From: Patescibacteria group bacterium
Lineage (GTDB): Bacteria > Patescibacteriota > Patescibacteriia > 2-12-FULL-60-25
Reading direction: 5' to 3'
NCBI GenBank assembly: GCA_031082005.1
Contig: JAVHLR010000001.1
Location: 63,251 to 127,250 of the forward strand
DNA: 64,000 nucleotides
Under the pieces are notes generated by a model, which saw only the letters and a program-made list of their open reading frames with translations, searched no databases and was not told the DNA's origin. A program made the position numbers and the translations under genes. Below, piece after piece: positions 33,253 through 41,961 of the stretch. Each line of letters begins with the position of its first letter. The first letter of the stretch is position 1.

Positions 33253-34460
33253 ATTGTTTGTACTTGCTTGAACACCTTGAGATAAGCGGCGAAGACTTTC
33301 GTCGGCGAGTGTCTTTTGATTAAGTATGTACGGAATACTTTCAGGTTGTTCCGTCGGAGCAGCCTTTTCATCCGCTCCACCACTTTTTTCGGATCATCGA
33401 AATCGATTATCCAGTCGCGCATTCCGCAACTCCTATATTCCGACACCCAACCTACATGTGGTGAGATCAAAGTGCCCTTTCCTGCCAGCGCCGCTTCCAT
33501 CACGACCGTCGGAGAGACGTCGAAGCGCGACGGTAGGATGAGCATGTCCATCTCGGCATAGAATCCCGCGAGGTCATCGCGACCCATCGGATGATGCACC
33601 TGGATGTGTTTGCGGTACTGCGCTTTCAGCCTCCGTTTGAATTTCGTATCAGGGATGATCATCACGCTATGGAATTCCCAAGGCAAGTCGTCGGTATGCG
33701 CAGCCTTCGCGATCTTCAGGTACGCCCCGTAATCCTTGATCAGATCCCAGCGTGCGACGTTACCGATGCGTATCGCATCGTCAGCTTTCTTCTTTTTTTT
33801 CTGTCTGAATTTCTCCAGCATCTCTTGACCGTATGGCAGCGGGATTATCTCGGCTTGCCCCTGCGGCACTTCGGCTACCTTGGTGCAGAAGATTCCTTTG
33901 CTGTATTCATTCAGGAATATCTGTCTGGTCGCGAAACGCACGATATCGCGTTCCATCTCCAGATAGAACTTCCTGGCCACCGGAGGATTCACGCGCTTAT
34001 GGATCTCCATCTCGACTTGCATAATCCCGGCGTGTTGGATCACGACCGGTATCCCTTCTTCATGCGCCGCGATGAGGATCGTCCAGGCGGGTGCGGAGAA
34101 GCCGTTCAGGAAAACTACGTCAGGTTTCATCTCGCGGAAAAATGCCTGCAGTCGCATGATCTCTGCTTTGAATATCTTGCGTGGTTCAAGCGCTTTTTTT
34201 GATCGTGTCACCTGGCTGAAACGCTTGGTCGGAAAGAAAAAATCAAAAAAACCATACCTGCCCGAGACAGGATGTTTCTTTATGTATGTCCTTCTCCCCT
34301 TGGTGTTACGATGGATGATACCAATCCATGTGTGGCCTTGCTCCGTGACGTATCGCGAAAAATGTTTGGCGAAGATCGCCGTGCCGCCATGTGCGGATTT
34401 TTTTTGGCCTGGGAGATTGTGGATGTACTCGTTGCTGACGATTCTCACATGAGCCACCAT
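33249..34460 (-). CDS. Glycosyltransferase (GT4-like), second of a pair
   Basis: 403 residues from ATG 34460 (MVAHVRIVSNEYIHN). The frame extends to 34538, but the N-terminal Rossmann strand begins here. An N-terminal motif KSAHGGTAIFAKHFSRYVTEQGH and a C-terminal donor site with MDMLILPSRFDVSPTVVMEAALAGKGTLISPHVGWVSEY (E at the start of the E-x7 motif region) support a GT-B enzyme. A Lys-rich run (FRQKKKKKADDA) interrupts the domain link. Coupled by four bases with the next gene. The divergent rightward promoter region overlaps its start. Confidence 0.8.
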   Translation of the reverse strand: MVAHVRIVSNEYIHNLPGQKKSAHGGTAIFAKHFSRYVTEQGHTWIGIIHRNTKGRRTYIKKHPVSGRYGFFDFFFPTKRFSQVTRSKKALEPRKIFKAEIMRLQAFFREMKPDVVFLNGFSAPAWTILIAAHEEGIPVVIQHAGIMQVEMEIHKRVNPPVARKFYLEMERDIVRFATRQIFLNEYSKGIFCTKVAEVPQGQAEIIPLPYGQEMLEKFRQKKKKKADDAIRIGNVARWDLIKDYGAYLKIAKAAHTDDLPWEFHSVMIIPDTKFKRRLKAQYRKHIQVHHPMGRDDLAGFYAEMDMLILPSRFDVSPTVVMEAALAGKGTLISPHVGWVSEYRSCGMRDWIIDFDDPKKVVERMKRLLRRNNLKVFRTYLIKRHSPTKVFAAYLKVFKQVQTI

Positions 34461-34565
34461 ACATAAATCAGGCGCTTCTGTCCAGGCTTGGGCGCCGCTT
34501 TCGTGCGTGGCTTTAAGGCTCGGGACGAGTGACTGCATCTATCGATAGCCCATCCGCACATTTTT

Positions 34566-34583
34566 GTTATACTCGGTGTGGTA
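34566..34583 (+). promoter_or_regulatory. -10 element upstream of EEP gene
   Basis: TTATACT at 34566-34572, ten bases before ATG 34583. If this is the -10 element the transcript is nearly leaderless. No convincing -35. Confidence 0.4.
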
Positions 34584-35704
34584 TGCAGAGTGTCGATCAG
34601 GATACCCGAAGGTTCGATCCAGGCGCTGACTTCGGTTTGCGCGCCTGGATACGTTTTTTCTTTTCTGCGCTTTACGCGATTTTGGACGGTCGGATATTCC
34701 GCGCTTTGCGCCCTAAGCCAATCGAGCGGGCGGAGACCCACTGTCGTCGCGGGGCTCCGCTTTTGCGTCGCGGACAGAGCCTGAAAGTCATGACTTGGAA
34801 TGTACAGTTCATGGCCGGCAAGGGATATGTTTTCTTTTTCGACACGCCCGACGGAAGCGGTAAGGATGAGAGACCGGGTCGGGATGACGTTTTCTTGACT
34901 CTCGAGGGTGTCGCGCGGATCATCCGTCAGTCAGATCCTGATGTCGTCATGCTGCAGGAGCTGGATGATGGCGCGGCGCGGACTGCCGGCATAGATGAGC
35001 TCGGCCTATTGTTGGAGCAGCTGCCTCGTGATTATCGCTGCCATGCGAGCGCATTCTACTGGCGTGCCGGCTTTGTCCCGCACCCCCGCGTACGCGGTTC
35101 CGTCGGACTTAAGCTATCCGTGATATCGAAATTCAGGATCTTGGACGCTCGCCGTCACCAGCTCGCCGTCATGCCGGCGCATCCCATCATGCAGCACTTC
35201 AGCCTTAAACGTTGTCTCTTGGAAGTCCGACTCGCGATGTCGGACGGTAGCGCGTTTCATGTCCTGACGACCCACCTTTCTGCTTTTGCCCAAGGATCCG
35301 CCACTCTGCAGCAGCAGGTCGCACAGATACGCGGTATCCTGGACGACCTGACGGAACGTAGAACGCCTTGGATCTTAGGCGGTGATTTTAATCTTTTGCC
35401 TGACCACAAAGCTTTCGTCAGGCTCCCTTCGGTCCAATCCATCTACTACAACCCCAAATCCGAGATCGATTTGCTTTCAGTAGTCTATCGAAGCACGCCC
35501 TCGCCGGAAGAAACCGGAGGATCTGATTTCAAGCTCTGGTACACCCACTTCCCGAACGACAGCAAAGTAAAAAGACCGGACCGTACCATCGACTATCTGT
35601 TCTTTTCCCCGGATATCGACCTCGGCCACCATTCTGTCATCACCGGCGAGGCTTTGCATTTGTCGGATCATCTGCCGGTAACAGCCCAAATCAGGTTGCC
35701 CTGA
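34583..35704 (+). CDS. Endonuclease/exonuclease/phosphatase-fold protein
   Basis: 373 residues from ATG 34583. One TM-like segment at ~32-50 (AWIRFFFSALYAILDG). EEP catalytic residues: TWNVQF (Asn), MLQELDD (Glu), GGDFNLLPD (Asp-x-Asn), SDHLPVTAQIRL (Asp-His). Members hydrolyse phosphodiester bonds in DNA, sphingomyelin or inositol lipids; membrane anchoring suggests a lipid or surface substrate. ALYAILDGRIF suggests a re-entrant or single-pass anchor. Divergent from the glycosyltransferase pair. Confidence 0.8.
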   Translation: MQSVDQDTRRFDPGADFGLRAWIRFFFSALYAILDGRIFRALRPKPIERAETHCRRGAPLLRRGQSLKVMTWNVQFMAGKGYVFFFDTPDGSGKDERPGRDDVFLTLEGVARIIRQSDPDVVMLQELDDGAARTAGIDELGLLLEQLPRDYRCHASAFYWRAGFVPHPRVRGSVGLKLSVISKFRILDARRHQLAVMPAHPIMQHFSLKRCLLEVRLAMSDGSAFHVLTTHLSAFAQGSATLQQQVAQIRGILDDLTERRTPWILGGDFNLLPDHKAFVRLPSVQSIYYNPKSEIDLLSVVYRSTPSPEETGGSDFKLWYTHFPNDSKVKRPDRTIDYLFFSPDIDLGHHSVITGEALHLSDHLPVTAQIRLP

Positions 35705-35728
35705 CCATGATTAAACGAGTGGCTGGGA

Positions 35729-35757
35729 TTGACAGGGCGTGCGCTTTTTGCTAGCCT
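35729..35757 (+). promoter_or_regulatory. Sigma70 promoter of first tandem paralogue
   Basis: TTGACA (35729-35734), 17 bases, TAGCCT (35752-35757). The same layout with the same ...TGC before the -10 recurs before the second paralogue (TTGACC near 36721, TAGCTT near 36744). Confidence 0.65.
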
Positions 35758-35808
35758 GTCCCATCGGTTGTTGCACGTTTTCCGGTCTTTCCCAAGGGAG
35801 AGTAAGCG

Positions 35809-36657
35809 ATGCTCGAAGAGATCCAGGCCACTTTCCGTCTGTCGAACGTTGAAGGCAATGTCTCTGGCAAAATCGATTCCGACCCCAAAGGGCGGAACAA
35901 GATCGTGTTCGTCACCAGGGACAAGTACTTGATGCCGCCGTATTTGCGTCATCACAGGGTCGAACAGGGTGAGCGGTGGATTTGCCACGTCATCCGCGAC
36001 ACCAAACCGCATGACCCTGCCCACGGCGCACTCATCGTCGCGCTTTCATGGCCCATCTTCCTCAAGTTCAATGCAGCCTACGGCCGCACGATCCTCGTCC
36101 CGCAATTCGCTACGGAGATGCTCAAGGCGCAACCCGAAGTCCTTGCCTGCCTGGAGTATGCGATCGCGGATGTCGTGCTTCCCGAAGACGGTTCAGATCT
36201 CGGCGTGGAAGTCGATATGGGCGAGCCCATCGCCAAGAACCGACTCATCCGAGTCGGCAACGTCGGCTACGACGAAACCTGCGACTTCGCCTTCCGCTCT
36301 GGCCGGCACAAGCCGTCGCGTGTCACGATGGTCGAACCGACCGAAGACGTCAGCACAGTCGTCATCTGGGCAAACCGCAACGTCAAAGGCGACCCAAAGT
36401 CGTACGTCTTGCGTACGGCGTATATCGGTACGCTCTCGCCGCGCGAACCATGGGCATGTCGCAATGAGGAAGAGCTCTGCGAAAAGAGCTTCCCTTTCTG
36501 GACAGGACACGCCCTCGCCTACGACCCGGCGACCATGTCGCCGATCTTCCGCACATCATGGCGAGAGGTCATCGAGTCGCGAGCCGAAGTGCTGCGCGAA
36601 CTGGTCGCCGCGCCTCAAGTCAACAGTACCTTCAGCCACATGCGCCGCTCCGGCTGA
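35809..36657 (+). CDS. Unknown protein, first of a tandem paralogous pair
   Basis: 282 residues; RBS AAGGGAGAG before ATG 35809. Signature with its neighbour: LPEDGSDLGVEVDMGEPIAKNRLIRVGNVGYDETCDFAFRSGRHKPSRVTMVEPTEDVS. No TM segments or signal peptide, so it is cytoplasmic. No recognised catalytic motif. Own promoter, own hairpin at the 3' end. Because a paralogue with the same promoter and terminator follows, the whole transcription unit was duplicated. Confidence 0.6.
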   Translation: MLEEIQATFRLSNVEGNVSGKIDSDPKGRNKIVFVTRDKYLMPPYLRHHRVEQGERWICHVIRDTKPHDPAHGALIVALSWPIFLKFNAAYGRTILVPQFATEMLKAQPEVLACLEYAIADVVLPEDGSDLGVEVDMGEPIAKNRLIRVGNVGYDETCDFAFRSGRHKPSRVTMVEPTEDVSTVVIWANRNVKGDPKSYVLRTAYIGTLSPREPWACRNEEELCEKSFPFWTGHALAYDPATMSPIFRTSWREVIESRAEVLRELVAAPQVNSTFSHMRRSG

Positions 36658-36672
36658 CCTCCTACCCATCCA

Positions 36673-36698
36673 CAACCCCGATCGTCCGATCGGGGTTG
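36673..36698. terminator. Stem-loop after first paralogue
   Basis: CAACCCCGATCG / CGATCGGGGTTG with a two-base centre, followed by AACTGTATT rather than a U-run, so it may be a processing or weak termination hairpin. An identical copy follows the second paralogue. Confidence 0.6.
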
Positions 36699-36720
36699 AA
36701 CTGTATTCATACGATTGATA

Positions 36721-36749
36721 TTGACCAGGGAGTCATTTTCTGCTAGCTT
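36721..36749 (+). promoter_or_regulatory. Sigma70 promoter of second tandem paralogue
   Basis: TTGACC, 17 bases, TAGCTT, with TGC before the -10 as in the first paralogue. Located about 55 bases before ATG 36805; coordinates are within a few bases. Confidence 0.6.
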
Positions 36750-36804
36750 ATTCAATCCCCTCAGGGAGCACATTCATTTTCGAACACAACCCGTGGAGGT
36801 TTTC

Positions 36805-37656
36805 ATGCCTGATGAGGACGTCATCGAAGTTGGCTTCTATGAACAAGAAGGGCAGCTGCAGGGGTTCATCACTCATGACCCACAAAAGCGCGACAAGCTG
36901 GCGCTAATCCAGAAGAAGCTGATTCGCGGTAACGGCGCTTGGTTGATGAGGGCTCCCTTGCCTGGCGAGAAGTGGTCATGTTTGGTACGAAAAGACACCA
37001 GACCGGATAAGCCTCGATCAGGTGTGGTCTTCGTCATACCGCAACGACCGATATCTATGCTTGCGTTTACCGCATGCGGCGGAACGTTGGTTGTCGCTAA
37101 TGACCCGTTGGACAGTCTTCTAGTTCGGCCGATGTTGCTCGGGTTGCTGGATGAGGTCGTGGAGAAGGTCGAGTTACCGTCGGATGGGAGCGCGCTGGCG
37201 GTTCAGGTGGATATGGGTCGGCCCGTCGGCTTTTCTGCCGTAGTCCGCGCCCCGCAGATCGCCTATGACGAATGCTGTCTATTCGCGTTGCGCGCCGGTC
37301 ACGATAAACCCTCGCGCATCATGGTTGAACGACCCACGGAAATCAGCTCGCTCATATACCTGTTGGCTAACCCATGCCTTCAACCCTCTCCGCGTCCTAG
37401 TTATCACTTGGCCGAAATGCTCGTCGGAAAAATAATCCAGCCGGAGCCGTGGAGGGTGAAGTCGGAAGCCAGGCTGGAAACATCCTTCGGGTACTGGTCA
37501 AGGCGCGCCTTCTGGTATGACATCGCCAGTATGGGTGATCCATTCGAGTCCACCTGGCAGGAAGTGGTCGAAAATCGCTGGAGAAAAGATGCTCACCTTA
37601 CCGCGTCAGCTGAAACGCCAGAAGACGAAGAGTCCCTCTCGGATGTTATAGCGTAA
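36805..37656 (+). CDS. Unknown protein, second of a tandem paralogous pair
   Basis: 283 residues from ATG 36805 with RBS GTGGAGGT. Shares with its neighbour: LPSDGSALAVQVDMGRPVGFSAVVRAPQIAYDECCLFALRAGHDKPSRIMVERPTEISSL. Sequence identity is moderate, so duplication is not recent, yet the flanking promoter and hairpin stay alike, which suggests selection on both. The N-terminus differs: MPDEDVIEVGFYEQEGQLQGFITHDPQKRDKL. Function unknown. Confidence 0.6.
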   Translation: MPDEDVIEVGFYEQEGQLQGFITHDPQKRDKLALIQKKLIRGNGAWLMRAPLPGEKWSCLVRKDTRPDKPRSGVVFVIPQRPISMLAFTACGGTLVVANDPLDSLLVRPMLLGLLDEVVEKVELPSDGSALAVQVDMGRPVGFSAVVRAPQIAYDECCLFALRAGHDKPSRIMVERPTEISSLIYLLANPCLQPSPRPSYHLAEMLVGKIIQPEPWRVKSEARLETSFGYWSRRAFWYDIASMGDPFESTWQEVVENRWRKDAHLTASAETPEDEESLSDVIA

Positions 37657-37665
37657 CCCACCTCA

Positions 37666-37691
37666 CAACCCCGATCGTCCGATCGGGGTTG
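37666..37691. terminator. Stem-loop after second paralogue
   Basis: Identical CAACCCCGATCG / CGATCGGGGTTG hairpin followed by AACTGTATT, as after the first paralogue. Confidence 0.6.
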
Positions 37692-37724
37692 AACTGTATT
37701 TGTGCATAACGCACAGAACATACG

Positions 37725-37753
37725 TTGACAAAGCGAATAAATAAGGTTTAAGT
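37725..37753 (+). promoter_or_regulatory. Promoter of yvcK-HAD operon
   Basis: TTGACA (37725-37730), 17 bases, TTAAGT (37748-37753). The -35 is perfect and the -10 is weak. Confidence 0.5.
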
Positions 37754-37781
37754 AAATGTGGGTCTTTACATGAGGTGTCAG

Positions 37782-38774
37782 ATGAAAATCGCGGTATTAG
37801 GTGGGGGAACCGGCACGTACTACGTATTGAGTGGGCTCAAGCGCCTTGAGGACGTCGAGCTCTGCGCCATCGTGTCCATCGCCGACAGCGGCGGGTCGTC
37901 CGGGATAATCAGGATCGAACAAGGCGCGCTTCCGCCCGGCGATATCCTGCGCGCTATGCTCGCACTCTCCGACGGTGGAGAGTTTCTCCGGAGTCTGCTG
38001 ACATATCGCTTTGAAGGTGGGAGTTTGAATTCCCATACTATCGGCAACCTGCTCATCACAGGAAGCGAAAAGCTGAAAGGCGGCTCTTTGGATGGCATCC
38101 GCGCACTGCATGACGTGTTCAGGATCCGTGGACGCGTCATCCCGGTCGCGGCAGTCGCGGCGAACCTTCTGGCCGAACATAAAGACGGGCGGGTGACTCA
38201 AGGCGAGTGCAATATCGATGTACCCGTAAGTCAGCACGGACCCATCCAACGCTGCTATCTCGATCCGCCAGTCAGGGCCAACACCGAGGCGTTGGACGCG
38301 ATCAAGTCAGCGGATATCGTCGTCTTGTGTCCGGGAGATCTCTATACTAGTCTGATCCCGGTCCTGCTCGTGGACGGCATTGTCGACGCGCTGTACGACA
38401 CGACTGCGCGCATCGTGTACGTCGTTAATCTCATCACCAAAAAGGGTGAGACCGACGGCTACACGGCGCGCGAGTTCTGCCGTCAGGTCGCCAAGTACAT
38501 CGCGCCGGCCGAGCTGGGTACGGTCATCGTCAACACGACTCGTCCATCGGACGACCTTCTGCAGAAGTATGACCAGGCCGGAGTGTGTTTGGTCGAGGAT
38601 GACCTGAACGGCGATACGTTCGAGGTCGTTCGTGAAGCGCTCTTGAGCGAGTCGATGGATCGTTCACCGGACAACAATAACCCCCTGCATAAGCTGATCC
38701 GTCACAATCCGGTTAGGCTCGCTCGAGCCATCGTGGGCTCCTCCAAACCGGCGGATACGATGAGGAACGCATGA
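37782..38774 (+). CDS. yvcK: YvcK/CofD-like gluconeogenesis factor
   Basis: 330 residues from ATG 37782. N-terminal MKIAVLGGGTGTYYVLSGLKRLEDVELCAIVSIADSGGSSG and GALPPGDILRAMLALS match the CofD/YvcK Rossmann-like family. YvcK binds UDP-sugars and is needed for growth on non-glycolytic carbon sources and for correct cell-wall assembly in Firmicutes; the same role is inferred here. RBS GAGGTG. The last four bases overlap the start of the HAD gene. Confidence 0.88.
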   Translation: MKIAVLGGGTGTYYVLSGLKRLEDVELCAIVSIADSGGSSGIIRIEQGALPPGDILRAMLALSDGGEFLRSLLTYRFEGGSLNSHTIGNLLITGSEKLKGGSLDGIRALHDVFRIRGRVIPVAAVAANLLAEHKDGRVTQGECNIDVPVSQHGPIQRCYLDPPVRANTEALDAIKSADIVVLCPGDLYTSLIPVLLVDGIVDALYDTTARIVYVVNLITKKGETDGYTAREFCRQVAKYIAPAELGTVIVNTTRPSDDLLQKYDQAGVCLVEDDLNGDTFEVVREALLSESMDRSPDNNNPLHKLIRHNPVRLARAIVGSSKPADTMRNA

Positions 38775-39400
38775 AGAGCGCGCATACTAGGATCTTCTTC
38801 GACTTCGACCTGACGCTCTACGATACCGAGGCCTTCATGGCTGACATCCGTCATGCCTTGCGGCGGCTCGGCAGTTCTGACGAGCAGGTCAATCGGGGAT
38901 TCACCGAACTGAATGCTTCGGGATATTCCTTCGAGGCGCACCTGCGTCTTCTGGGATACCCTGAAGTCGTGGTAAGGCAGACGTCTGATCGGTTGCACGG
39001 GCTGCTCTCGCGGGGCGAGAAGTACCTGCTGCCGGGAGTACGTCGCGGTCTCTCGCGTTTGCGTCGCCGGGGTAACGAGTGCTCGCTCCTGACCTACGGT
39101 TTCCCGGTCTTCCAGGAAGCGAAGTGGCAGGGTGTCAGCGTCTTGCACAAGCACTTCGCACGCACGCACTATGTCTGGCGAGACTCGACCAAAGGCGACG
39201 TGTTGTCGAAATACTACGACATCCCGCTCATGTTCTGCGACGACTCTCCGGAGCACCTGCTGGATGCGCGTCGCAAGATCCGAGGGTCAATCTGCCTCAT
39301 CCGCTTCATGTGGCCGCAGTTCAACCTGCAGCCTCATCCGGAAGACGGCAAGACCTGGCAGGTCGTCACGTCCATGGACGAGCTGGCCAAGGCTCTCTGA
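38771..39400 (+). CDS. HAD-superfamily hydrolase
   Basis: 209 residues. Motif I FFDFDLTLYD (nucleophile Asp and acid Asp), motif II SLLTYG (Thr/Ser), motif IV FCDDSPEHLLDARRK. Between them is a helical cap typical of phosphatase-type HADs. Coupled to yvcK by an ATGA overlap and followed by a terminator. Substrate unknown; context suggests a sugar or nucleotide phosphate. Confidence 0.85.
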   Translation: MKSAHTRIFFDFDLTLYDTEAFMADIRHALRRLGSSDEQVNRGFTELNASGYSFEAHLRLLGYPEVVVRQTSDRLHGLLSRGEKYLLPGVRRGLSRLRRRGNECSLLTYGFPVFQEAKWQGVSVLHKHFARTHYVWRDSTKGDVLSKYYDIPLMFCDDSPEHLLDARRKIRGSICLIRFMWPQFNLQPHPEDGKTWQVVTSMDELAKAL

Positions 39401-39414
39401 ACCCCTCCTCCATC

Positions 39415-39453
39415 AAGACCGTCCACGGCGTCACTGCCCGGACGGTCTTATTG
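39415..39453 (+). terminator. Terminator of yvcK-HAD operon
   Basis: AAGACCGTCC / GGACGGTCTT with a 15-base loop and TATT, 15 bases past the stop. Confidence 0.75.
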
Positions 39454-39469
39454 TAATAGCAGGAACTAA

Positions 39470-39475
39470 GGTATA
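39470..39475 (+). promoter_or_regulatory. -10 element of 824-aa gene
   Basis: Perfect TATAAT twelve bases before ATG 39487; a -35 TATTGT lies 17 bases upstream. The mRNA would begin about five bases before the start codon, so translation may be leaderless. Confidence 0.55.
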
Positions 39476-39486
39476 ATTTGCTTCAT

Positions 39487-41961
39487 ATGCTGCAGCAAAA
39501 CCCTTATCTTAGGCCTCCGGAAGTCATGTCTCCGGAAAAACTTGCTGCACTAGAGCGCGAATGCGCTATCCATGTTCTGAACAGGCTTAAGAAACTGGAG
39601 ATTCTATCTGAACGGCAGGGTGCGATGATGGTAGATGTTGCTAGACTAAAGGATGTTTCCCTTAAGCAATTGCTTGGTTATACCAAAGATGAAGCTGCAC
39701 ATGAAAAATTCCATTACCTGCGTCACTATGGGCGCGTGCGCATTTTGCATCTGGCACTGGAGGGAATGATGGCGATCCCAAAGGATGAACTGAATGATAA
39801 AGCAGTCAAGCCGCGTCCCATCTTTTATGCGCCAAAAAATAAAGATCAAGCTTTGGATCCGAAATGGATCAGGCGCCAAGACTTCATCGTGGCAGCCTGG
39901 GATTTCGCTCATTCCTCACCGGACGGGCGTTTTCCAAGCGCGCAAGACGATGCGGGGTATTACGAGGCGTCCATCGCGGCTACCCTCTATCATCCAAAAT
40001 ATGGCGCTGCTTATCGGGATAAGACAGATCATTTATTGGTTAGGGACCCTGCCGTCAAAGGGCGTTTCATCCCTTTGACCGGTGAATGGTTTGCTGATCA
40101 AGGTGTTGATTTTAATGTTGAATACTCGGTGCTGGATTCATCTTCCAGGCAGAGGGACTCTATCGCCAAGTCACCCAGGCATTTCATTCATGCGTATGCT
40201 CCTTCTATATTGGAGCGTGGTCTGGTCAAGTTAGAGGATTTTCGTCAAATCTCTCAAGGTCAAAGCTTAGAGAATCGTCAAGATAAACGAATCATCAGCT
40301 CGACCGGGAGTGTGATGATCCGCGGTGTGATGTATTACCTTGGCAAGAAATTCGGTCGTGAACACGCCCAGGTGTCTGAAGTGGCTCCGGGCATCGGCGG
40401 AATTACGACGCTGGATGAGGCTGGAACAGCTAAGCTGACCCATGTATTTGATATGTATGAAGCTGGCGACGAACGCTTGTCGTCAGTCACTTCAGGACAA
40501 GTAAAACCCGGTCAACCGGCCAAGCGTTATGGTTACGCCGGATCGGAATTGACCCGTGTCCGGCCGTATTATGCTTCAGAATTCGTGCGCCCAAAACCTA
40601 GCGAAGGCATTGCGGAACGCGCTTCACGTCTGAAGCAAAAAGAAAATCTTGAGCTCCTCAAGGATTTCTTCAGGCCTCTCGAGATGAATGCTGGACTTAA
40701 CCTGTCTGTTCTTCGTCTTGATGAACAGCTTCGTCTGGCTGAAGTGATTTCGAATATGACGCCATCGAACAGGCGAGATTTTTTTGAATTCGCCAGGAAA
40801 CAAGGGGCGGATGGCGTAAGGGCTTTTTTGAGCGTAGGAACCAATCCTGCACTGGCACGCGAACTGCTTGTCTTAGGTGACAAACTAGGTCCTGTACTAG
40901 CGCAAGACATCTTCAAGAAGTATGGAAGTGTCTTGGACGCCGCCCACGAGAATGCCCAGGAGCTTGCACGGGATTTTTCTGCAAGCGGATCGTCTTTATC
41001 TTCCGGACAGATGGCGACGCTTGAGCAGGGTTTAGAGAAACGCGCCCAGTCCATGTTGGTCGATTTCTGCCGCGAGATCACGGCTGCGCGTCCGGGCAGA
41101 TCTCGCCTCAAGACTAAGGAGGTTTTAGGCATGTTTGAACGCACACGTGAAGACATGATTGTGTTCTCTGCCGTCTTCCGTGCTGTAGCCAAGGGCCGTG
41201 ATATCAAATTCGAGGAAGTACGAGGCATGGAGTTGGGCAAGAGCCATCCTCAAGAACTGACAAAGCCGGAGAAAGAAGCAATGCTCGACCTTTCGCGTCG
41301 CAACTGGAGCGAAATCCCCAATATGCTGGAATTCATCCAACATGGTCTGACGCGTGCTTTGGAGACGTCATCCAACCTGACTGAATTCTATCAGCTCAAG
41401 AAAGACGGTAAGTTACTCGCCTTCATGCGTATCGACGACCATGGTGAGTACTATTACATGGGTTCTTTGAACGTGGCGCCTGACACACGAGGTTCAGGTA
41501 TCGGTGAGGCCTTGTTGAAAGAGGCTTTCGAGCGCGTTGCAGCTTCGGGCCGGCCGATTGAGGCAAATGTTTTTCCGACCACACGTGTGACCGAAGCGTA
41601 CGTCGAGAAATTCGGTTTTGCTGTGACCGGGGTCGTAGATATCCCGGTGGGTGAGGGTAAGAAACCAGAAAAAGGCTTCTCGATCCGTGTCGACTCCAAG
41701 TTGAATGAAAAATTGAAGACTCGTGGTCCAGAATTCACCGCCACCCGCATCTTGAACGACATAAAAGCCGGTCGTCTTGAGGGCCCTGGCTATCGCATCA
41801 TGAGTTTTGATCTCAAGAATCAGGCCGAAAAGATGCTGGACGCCGTTAATTCCGCGACGAGTCAGGGGAGTGCGGTAAGTCGGTTTTTGATTGATCCTCT
41901 GAAGCCATCGGTGAGGCATCTGGTTTTTGAGGCGCCTGACCGCCGGTCGGACTTGAACTAG
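39487..41961 (+). CDS. Large protein of unknown function with internal GNAT acetyltransferase domain
   Basis: 824 residues from ATG 39487 (TTG 39478 also possible). No signal peptide or TM segment. The N-terminal ~600 residues have no recognised family but contain well-formed, charged helices (LKQLLGYTKDEAAHEKFHYLRHYGRVRILHLALEGM). A GNAT domain lies at ~635-735: LLAFMRIDDHGEYYYMGSLNVAPDTRGSGIGEALLKEAFERVA, with the acetyl-CoA motif RGSGIG, then ANVFPTTRVTEAYVEKFGFAVTGV. The C-terminal ~90 residues follow. The last 116 bases overlap the convergent TrmB gene. An effector or modifying enzyme is possible. Confidence 0.7.
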   Translation: MLQQNPYLRPPEVMSPEKLAALERECAIHVLNRLKKLEILSERQGAMMVDVARLKDVSLKQLLGYTKDEAAHEKFHYLRHYGRVRILHLALEGMMAIPKDELNDKAVKPRPIFYAPKNKDQALDPKWIRRQDFIVAAWDFAHSSPDGRFPSAQDDAGYYEASIAATLYHPKYGAAYRDKTDHLLVRDPAVKGRFIPLTGEWFADQGVDFNVEYSVLDSSSRQRDSIAKSPRHFIHAYAPSILERGLVKLEDFRQISQGQSLENRQDKRIISSTGSVMIRGVMYYLGKKFGREHAQVSEVAPGIGGITTLDEAGTAKLTHVFDMYEAGDERLSSVTSGQVKPGQPAKRYGYAGSELTRVRPYYASEFVRPKPSEGIAERASRLKQKENLELLKDFFRPLEMNAGLNLSVLRLDEQLRLAEVISNMTPSNRRDFFEFARKQGADGVRAFLSVGTNPALARELLVLGDKLGPVLAQDIFKKYGSVLDAAHENAQELARDFSASGSSLSSGQMATLEQGLEKRAQSMLVDFCREITAARPGRSRLKTKEVLGMFERTREDMIVFSAVFRAVAKGRDIKFEEVRGMELGKSHPQELTKPEKEAMLDLSRRNWSEIPNMLEFIQHGLTRALETSSNLTEFYQLKKDGKLLAFMRIDDHGEYYYMGSLNVAPDTRGSGIGEALLKEAFERVAASGRPIEANVFPTTRVTEAYVEKFGFAVTGVVDIPVGEGKKPEKGFSIRVDSKLNEKLKTRGPEFTATRILNDIKAGRLEGPGYRIMSFDLKNQAEKMLDAVNSATSQGSAVSRFLIDPLKPSVRHLVFEAPDRRSDLN

